Positions 59,300 to 64,000 of a DNA stretch of 64,000 bases are shown in pieces (positions within the stretch are counted from its first letter, which is position 1; every line of letters begins with the position of its first letter). Made by a program: the position numbers and the translations under genes. Under the pieces are notes generated by a model. That model was not told where the DNA came from. It saw nothing but the letters and a program-made list of their open reading frames with translations, and searched no databases. The stretch lies in contig CAZWSX010000011.1 of NCBI GenBank assembly GCA_964636985.1, positions 62,001 through 126,000 of the forward strand, in the 5' to 3' direction. The stretch comes from CAZWSX01 sp964636985. GTDB taxonomy: Bacteria > Planctomycetota > Planctomycetia > Pirellulales > Pirellulaceae.

Positions 59300-60844
59300 C
59301 TAGTACGCCCCTTCGCACTTGAGAACCACCTTGACCGTGGATGCGAGGATATAAAGGTCGAGCCAGGGAGACCAATTCCGAACGTAGTAAGCGTCCAGGC
59401 GAATCCGTTCACTGTAGGTCGTATTGCTTCGCCCGGAAATTTGCCAAAGTCCGGTAATGCCGGGCGTGATGCGACTGTAGTAAGTGAAGTAGTCGCCATA
59501 GCGCTCGATATCGCATTTCTCGACCGGGCGCGGGCCGACCAGGCTCATGTCGCCTCGCAGCACGTTCCAGATCTGCGGCAACTCATCGAGACTGGCCTTG
59601 CGTAGATACTTGCCGATCCACGTCACCCGAGGATCGTTCTTGAGCTTCTGCTCCCGCTTCCATTCCGCTCGCAACTCGGCGTTTTCCTCGAGCATTTTCT
59701 CGAGGATCCTGTCGGCTCCTTGCCGCATGGTGCGGAATTTCCAAATGCGGAACATCTTGCCGCCTTGGCCGACGCGCTGCTGCGAGTAAAACGCTGGGCC
59801 CTTGGATGTCAAACGAATGGCAAGGTAGATCACGCCCATCACGCTCAAGACGACGGGCAAGATCACCAGCGAAATCGCCAGATCGATCGATCGCTTGATC
59901 AACCTTTGCGTTCCCTGGCAAAGGCGATCGCCCCACGCCAAAGCCGGCTGACCGGCCACTTCGCTGCCGGATCCCCACAAGCTCGGCATTTCGCCCATGT
60001 CGGGCATCACAATCCAGTGGCGAATGGCCGTGCCAAATTCGCGCATCATCGCGTCGCATTCGTTCAGAGTTTGCGGCGGCATCACCAGGATGCCGGTATC
60101 GACTCCAACTTGCGCCGACAATTCAGTGAGACGGCTCGCATGCCCCAGCACCGGGATCGAGTTGTCCTCAAGTACCTCGAGCGATGGAAATGTCCCCGTA
60201 TCGATCAGCCCAATCGGCCGCAAGCCAAGGTAACTTTGCCGTTCCATGTGCCGTGCAACGGCAAAGACCGACGCCGTGCTTCCAGAAACCAAAACGCGGC
60301 GTCCCCACCACGATTTGCGGGCAAAGAAAGTGCGAATCACAGCGCGAGCAAAGGGGATGGCTAGAACCGCGACGGCAGACGAAGCAATGATCGCGAGCAT
60401 CGGCACCCACGACATCCCGCCTGAGATCAGACCAGTCGCGACCCAGCACAAGGCGGTGAAGACGATCGTGGTAGTGAGATGCTTGAGCTCCAGGACAGGA
60501 TTGTTCGGGAAGGTCGTGTAGAGTCCGCGGAGCGCGAACACGAGCAGCAACATCGCATGGAACGCCAACACCAACCGGAATTGGCCTTCGAAAATGGCCA
60601 GACGACCTTCGAAGGCCAAATAGCCGATTGCGTAGACTGCCTGGAGCCCCAAGAATCCCGAGAGCGCCAGCATTGCAGCGTCGGAAGCAAAATACGCGAG
60701 CGAGGTGCACCATCCACTACGAGTTCCCAGCGCGGGAATGGTGCTCGCAGCGGCTTCGGCAAGTGCAGCCGAATCGGGATTGCTGGAAGAACGAGGCGAC
60801 CCGATGGACGGAGTCGTACTCGATGGGGGGCGGTCAGATTGCAC
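59300..60844 (-). CDS. Polyprenyl-phosphate sugar-1-phosphate transferase (EPS initiating glycosyltransferase)
   Basis: A 514-residue membrane enzyme. The N-terminal third has five hydrophobic segments (for example SDAAMLALSGFLGLQAVYAI, LVLAFHAMLLLVFALRGLY), followed by a CoA-binding-like region (RVLVSGSTASVFAVARHMER). The C-terminal third is the bacterial sugar-transferase domain (PF02397): RSIDLAISLVILPVVLSVMG, GPAFYSQQRVGQGGKMFRIW, KFRTMRQ, LDELPQIWNVLRGDMSLVGPRP. It attaches the first sugar phosphate to undecaprenyl phosphate and starts EPS synthesis. GTG 60844 has AGGA seven bases upstream; the frame is open to 61057 but that part crosses the hairpin at 60884-60904 and shows no homology. 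Confidence 0.9.
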   Translation of the reverse strand: MQSDRPPSSTTPSIGSPRSSSNPDSAALAEAAASTIPALGTRSGWCTSLAYFASDAAMLALSGFLGLQAVYAIGYLAFEGRLAIFEGQFRLVLAFHAMLLLVFALRGLYTTFPNNPVLELKHLTTTIVFTALCWVATGLISGGMSWVPMLAIIASSAVAVLAIPFARAVIRTFFARKSWWGRRVLVSGSTASVFAVARHMERQSYLGLRPIGLIDTGTFPSLEVLEDNSIPVLGHASRLTELSAQVGVDTGILVMPPQTLNECDAMMREFGTAIRHWIVMPDMGEMPSLWGSGSEVAGQPALAWGDRLCQGTQRLIKRSIDLAISLVILPVVLSVMGVIYLAIRLTSKGPAFYSQQRVGQGGKMFRIWKFRTMRQGADRILEKMLEENAELRAEWKREQKLKNDPRVTWIGKYLRKASLDELPQIWNVLRGDMSLVGPRPVEKCDIERYGDYFTYYSRITPGITGLWQISGRSNTTYSERIRLDAYYVRNWSPWLDLYILASTVKVVLKCEGAY

Positions 60845-60883
60845 GGGGAAATCCTGGTGGGGAGTCCTATTCGAAAACCGACC

Positions 60884-60904
60884 CGTGACGACCAATTCGT
60901 CACG
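60884..60904. promoter_or_regulatory. Perfect eight-base hairpin upstream of the EPS transferase
   Basis: CGTGACGA (60884-60891), loop of five, TCGTCACG (60897-60904), followed on the plus strand by TTTTTG. It lies 40 bases before the GTG of the transferase on the minus strand, so it may be a leader hairpin or operator; alternatively it ends plus-strand transcripts. Confidence 0.45.
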
Positions 60905-61312
60905 TTTTTGTTGCGGCCATCCGCTGCAACTCTGGGCAGTTTTGAACGAATCGCTGAGGGACCTCTTCTTGGTAATTGAGGTAATGCGATGCCGAGCTGG
61001 GCTTCCTACCAGGTTCCACTGCGCCGACAGCGCGTGGCTAACGTCACATAAACGCACCTTAGTGGTCGCATTTTAATGTCCATTTCTGACACCTGCTATC
61101 ATTTTTGTGGAAGTTTTCCGGTCAGGTAAAATGGGCGGGACGCGAATCCGCCACAAGCAAACTGTTGGCCGTTTTCTCAGCCACTAACCCGACTTCTGCG
61201 GCATCAGGGGCGATTCAAATCGCGGTAATGGAAATCAAAGTTTTTTTATGGGTGATCGATCAGCGACCCACTGACAGCATTGCAAAACGATCGCTGCGCG
61301 ATTGCCGAACAT
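60905..61312. other. Intergenic region inside the EPS cluster
   Basis: About 400 bases between the epimerase and the sugar transferase with no gene recognised. It contains a GCGATT/AATCGC dyad near 61211. The sugar-transferase promoter is likely here, because this is the only large gap in the cluster. No c-di-GMP riboswitch pattern was recognised. Confidence 0.4.
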
Positions 61313-62437
61313 TCAAACCGGCACCCGTTCGAGCATCCAATCGACGATTCGCTGTGCGGATTTGCCATCGCCGTAAGGGTTTGCTGCAATCTGCATGGCC
61401 TTGTAAGCATCGCCGTCTTCCAGCAGCCGTTTGCTCTCTCGGACGATGGCCTCGGTGTTCGCTCCCACAAGCTTGGTTGCGCCAGCCGCAAGCGATTCGG
61501 GGCGTTCCGTGGTATCTCGCGTGACCAGCACGGGCGTACGCAAGGAAGGAGCTTCTTCCTGAACGCCGCCCGAATCGCTGATGATCAGTTTCGCGCGCTG
61601 CATCATCCACACGAACTCCGGGTAATCGAGCGGCGGCAGAAGTAGCACGTTCTCGATGCCATTGAGGACTTCGTTCGTTTGAGCGCGCACTTGCGGGTGC
61701 AAATGGACGGGAAACACCACCGCCGTCTGCGGACGATCGAGCGCGAGTTGCCGCAGAGCCCGCAGAATCTCGTCCAGCCCGGCACCATGATTTTCGCGCC
61801 GGTGACTGGTCGTCAGGATCAATTCCCGACCTTGAAGTTGCGGATACCGTCGCACGTACATGTCGTCATTGGCTCGTTCCCGAGCGACCGCTTCCAGAAG
61901 AGCATCGATCACTGTGTTGCCGGTGACTTTGATGGCCGATTCGGCAATGCCTTCGCGGCGCAGAGCGTCAGCTGCGACGTCGGTTGGCGTGGCATGCAGC
62001 GTCGTAATCAGGCTCGCCGCGCGTCGATTGAATTCTTCAGGCCAGGGGGACCAGATGCTTTGCGTGCGAAGCCCCGCCTCGACGTGCACGAACGGAATCC
62101 GCCGGTAGAAGGCTGCGAGAGCGCCTGCGAACGTGCTGGTGGTATCGCCTTGAGCAACCACGCAACTAGGCGAGTGAGCGATAATCGTATGATCAAGCCG
62201 CTCGATTAGTTTGCTCGTGAGAGCCGCGAGCGACTGCCCGGGGCTCATGACTTCCAGATCAATGTCGGGCCGCAAACCGAAATAGTTCGCGACCGGTTCG
62301 ACCATCTCTTTGTGTTGGCCCGTAAAGCACACGATCGGCGCAACATCGGTCCGGCCCTGCGCGGCCCGAATGACCGGAGCCATCTTGATGGCCTCCGGCC
62401 GCGTACCTAATACCAATAGAGGCCGCAAACTAGCCAT
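61313..62437 (-). CDS. wecB: UDP-N-acetylglucosamine 2-epimerase, non-hydrolysing
   Basis: A 374-residue cytoplasmic enzyme that converts UDP-GlcNAc to UDP-ManNAc for surface polysaccharide. Signatures: PLLVLGTRPEAIKMAPVIRA at the N-terminus, VVAQGDTTSTFAGALAAFYR, VHVEAGLRTQSIWSPWPEEF NR region, ELILTTSHRRENHG, and LIISDSGGVQEEAPSLRTPV followed by TRDTTERPE. All catalytic loops are intact. It overlaps the deacetylase gene by eight bases, so the two are translated together. It fits a ManNAc- or derived-sugar-containing exopolysaccharide. Confidence 0.95.
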   Translation of the reverse strand: MASLRPLLVLGTRPEAIKMAPVIRAAQGRTDVAPIVCFTGQHKEMVEPVANYFGLRPDIDLEVMSPGQSLAALTSKLIERLDHTIIAHSPSCVVAQGDTTSTFAGALAAFYRRIPFVHVEAGLRTQSIWSPWPEEFNRRAASLITTLHATPTDVAADALRREGIAESAIKVTGNTVIDALLEAVARERANDDMYVRRYPQLQGRELILTTSHRRENHGAGLDEILRALRQLALDRPQTAVVFPVHLHPQVRAQTNEVLNGIENVLLLPPLDYPEFVWMMQRAKLIISDSGGVQEEAPSLRTPVLVTRDTTERPESLAAGATKLVGANTEAIVRESKRLLEDGDAYKAMQIAANPYGDGKSAQRIVDWMLERVPV

Positions 62438-63464
62438 GCGAGGTTGATTCCATCATGGAATGATCGGTGCGATTGGACTGGGATGGCGAGCTTGGAACTG
62501 CAATCTCACGGAGTCGCCGCGAATGACAAACGGCGGCATGCTGCTTCATCGGGACAATCTGCCGACCTGCGGCCAGCATCTCGAGCGATGCGGCAACCAG
62601 GTCGACCTTCCGCTGCGCGTCGACGCGCATCGCGGGGAAAAAGTCGAGTCCGACGTTGTCGTCGCGTCCCAGAAAGTCGAGCGGGTGCAGCAAGATCGAC
62701 GGTTCAACCCCGCCCAGCGAGCAAAGCGTCAGGGCCAGCCGAAAATAGGCCAGCGCGGCCGCTTGAGAGTATTGCTGCAAATAGAGCAGGTAGCTCAAGT
62801 GAATCGGAGCTTTCACAAACGGCATCGTGGTAACGGGAATCTCCAACAACCGTTGTCCGCCGTCGCGCCAGTAATAAGGGCCGACGGGGCGAAGACCTTC
62901 GGCCACTGAGCCAAACAGCAGCTTGCGCTCCTTCTTCTGCTCTTTCGAGAGCCGCGAGGCCATGAAGTAGTACAAACGCGCGAGCGGACCAATGAAGGTC
63001 GGGAAGGTCGACGCGTCGTAGTCGTAGCCGTTCGTTGTAAGCCACCGCAGAACGCTGGTCGAAAAGCTGTAACCAGGCCCGCGGAAGCCCGTGGGAACGT
63101 AACCGGTCGTTTCGGCAATGGTATCGTGAGCCGATCGCAACTCGCGATCAAGCTTCTTGTCGTCGTACAGGTGCAGCCACGGTTCATGATGGAACGAGTG
63201 GTTGCCGATCTCGTGTCCGGCCTCCGCGATGGAACGCAGTACGTCGCGCGATTCGAGCCTTGCGGCGTCTTGGCCTACGACAAAGACGGTGATCTTCCAG
63301 CCGCGCGTCTTGAAGAACTCGAGAAACCTGGGGACGCACACTTCCAAGTACGACGGAAACTTTTCCCAGTCGGCATCGCCGTGGGTCTTCATGTACGACC
63401 AGCGGTTGTCCAAATCGAGCGACAGACTCGCCAAGCGTGGATTGGCTTCGGCGGTCGATGTCAC
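62430..63464 (-). CDS. Polysaccharide deacetylase (NodB-like)
   Basis: A 344-residue protein with a NodB-type domain at about 15-230. Motif 1 is ASLSLDLDNRWSY (catalytic Asp-x-Asp), motif 2 is GHEIGNHSFHHEPW (H-x3-H metal ligands), motif 3 is FRGPGYSFS, and LLHPLDF is a late His motif. The family removes N-acetyl groups from amino sugars in EPS or lipid-linked intermediates. No signal peptide is seen, so it likely acts in the cytoplasm or on lipid-linked substrate. GTG 63464 has GGAGG seven bases upstream. It overlaps the oxidoreductase stop by GTGA and the epimerase start by eight bases. Confidence 0.88.
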   Translation of the reverse strand: MTSTAEANPRLASLSLDLDNRWSYMKTHGDADWEKFPSYLEVCVPRFLEFFKTRGWKITVFVVGQDAARLESRDVLRSIAEAGHEIGNHSFHHEPWLHLYDDKKLDRELRSAHDTIAETTGYVPTGFRGPGYSFSTSVLRWLTTNGYDYDASTFPTFIGPLARLYYFMASRLSKEQKKERKLLFGSVAEGLRPVGPYYWRDGGQRLLEIPVTTMPFVKAPIHLSYLLYLQQYSQAAALAYFRLALTLCSLGGVEPSILLHPLDFLGRDDNVGLDFFPAMRVDAQRKVDLVAASLEMLAAGRQIVPMKQHAAVCHSRRLREIAVPSSPSQSNRTDHSMMESTSHG

Positions 63465-64000
63465 GTGGATGCCTCCTGGCGGCTGGTGGTAGGCGCGGGC
63501 CAATGTTCATGTTTCAGAATGATTGGCATGGCATCGGTGGCAAGCCGGACCGTCTCATTCACGTTCAACGTTCCGTCGGTAATTTGCGACGAATTAACGA
63601 TAAAAAGGCCCGGGAGGCTGGTAACGGTTTGCGGGGCGCGGGCCGAATAGTCCAGCGTCGGAACAGCCATCACCCGTCGAACGCGAGAGACTTGAAAGGC
63701 CTCGATATGGCCCTCTTCAAAGTGGGGATAGAACTTTCGCAGCGCCGCCACATACCGCGACCGGAGCATCTCGTCGGAGTCGTTGAAGCCTTGATCGTTC
63801 GACGGCAGATACCAGGGAAGATAGACCAGTGACCGCCCGCCGAACTCGCTACGGTCCACGAGGGCCGACATTTCAATCACAGCGGTAAACGGCGCTGGGT
63901 CGGTGATGTTGGTAACATAGTAGGGGCCTAGCGGTTTCTTAAGAAGGAGCGACGTACACACGATGCCCTGGTACTCGACGCCTTCTAGCCGTCCCTTTTC
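63461..64000 (-). CDS. FAD-dependent oxidoreductase (protoporphyrinogen-oxidase-like), C-terminal part; gene runs off the right edge
   Basis: The last 179 residues of a larger protein: the frame is open up to 64000. The visible part matches the C-terminus of FAD-dependent amine-oxidase-like enzymes found in EPS clusters: VEYQGIVCTSLLLKKPLGPY, FTAVIEMSALVDRSEFGG, SLVYLPWYLP, LPGLFIVNSSQITDGTLNVN and ETVRLATDA near the end. The NVNETVRLA helix is the usual FAD-binding end. The dinucleotide-binding N-terminus lies outside the window. Its TGA shares bases with the GTG of the deacetylase, so translation is coupled. It belongs to the same EPS operon. Confidence 0.7.
   Translation of the reverse strand, partial: EKGRLEGVEYQGIVCTSLLLKKPLGPYYVTNITDPAPFTAVIEMSALVDRSEFGGRSLVYLPWYLPSNDQGFNDSDEMLRSRYVAALRKFYPHFEEGHIEAFQVSRVRRVMAVPTLDYSARAPQTVTSLPGLFIVNSSQITDGTLNVNETVRLATDAMPIILKHEHWPAPTTSRQEAST

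Noticed and set aside
61201..61225. Possible tRNA T-arm-like string (GATTCAAATCGC)
   Set aside because: No acceptor stem, D-arm or anticodon arm could be fitted around it.
60905..61312. Possible c-di-GMP riboswitch upstream of the EPS transferase
   Set aside because: No GEMM-like conserved core could be found by eye; only simple dyads are present.

Overview
This 64 kb window looks like chromosomal DNA of a planctomycete (Planctomycetota, most likely order Pirellulales). The evidence is the gene content: PVC-type membrane-bound dehydrogenases with the Pirellula/Verrucomicrobium-type heme-binding domain, formylglycine sulfatases, secreted ThuA-like proteins, a glycine-rich 'mu-protocadherin'-like cell-surface protein, ECF sigma factors, a sigma/Ser-Thr-kinase pair, and many long secreted proteins of unknown function. 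No rRNA, tRNA, CRISPR array or intact insertion sequence was seen.

Region 1-8.6 kb is a patchwork of short transcription units: the start of a RidA-like gene at the left edge, an AHSA1-type protein, a DKNYY-repeat protein sitting between two broken tyrosine-recombinase ends, a secreted TIM-barrel-like protein, a large membrane protein, a HAD phosphatase, DUF2127, Dps and an HSL-type esterase. Region 8.9-12.8 kb holds an ECF sigma factor, a PknB-type kinase with C-terminal tetratricopeptide-like repeats, and a secreted ThuA protein. Region 13-17.5 kb is carbohydrate metabolism: an exported beta-propeller lactonase, class I fructose-bisphosphate aldolase, 6-phosphogluconate dehydrogenase and a ferredoxin/metallo-beta-lactamase fusion. 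Region 17.5-24.2 kb is rich in debris and secreted proteins: a fatty-acyl-AMP ligase remnant, an arylsulfatase::BatD chimeric pseudogene, an ECF sigma factor with a Cys-rich tail, and the glycine-rich surface protein with a DUF4440 partner. Region 24.7-34.3 kb has an ankyrin-repeat protein, a flavin monooxygenase, an SDR, a large secreted arabinofuranosidase-like protein, a pair of small basic proteins, and a zinc alcohol dehydrogenase.

The most striking part is 34.6-41.6 kb. A sigma-54 activator whose sensor is a PEP-hydrolase-type TIM barrel (PF09370-like) is transcribed divergently from a three-gene operon. That operon encodes a 1077-residue secreted dehydrogenase with two heme c sites, a stand-alone TIM-barrel protein of the same family as the sensor, and a secreted ThuA-like protein. 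The intergenic region carries perfect dyads (36406-36441) and, about 80-110 bp downstream, a well-formed -24/-12 promoter (36518-36533). It reads as a self-contained regulatory circuit in which the sensor appears to be a paralogue of the enzyme it controls.

Region 41.7-54 kb is almost entirely on the minus strand. From 54 kb downwards there is a PVC dehydrogenase, a heme-domain protein, a fucose/arabinose-isomerase-like protein and a sulfatase (probably one operon for a sulfated or deoxy-sugar polysaccharide), then a TerB-like protein, glycyl-tRNA synthetase coupled to a sugar-phosphate isomerase/epimerase, an unknown secreted protein and a Gly/Tyr-rich TPR protein. A Pro/Gly-rich secreted protein ending in a clear intrinsic terminator lies at 54.3-56.3 kb. 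From 56.3 kb to the right edge runs an exopolysaccharide cluster on the minus strand: oxidoreductase, polysaccharide deacetylase, UDP-GlcNAc 2-epimerase, polyprenyl-phosphate sugar transferase, flippase (Wzx-like) and polymerase (Wzy-like).
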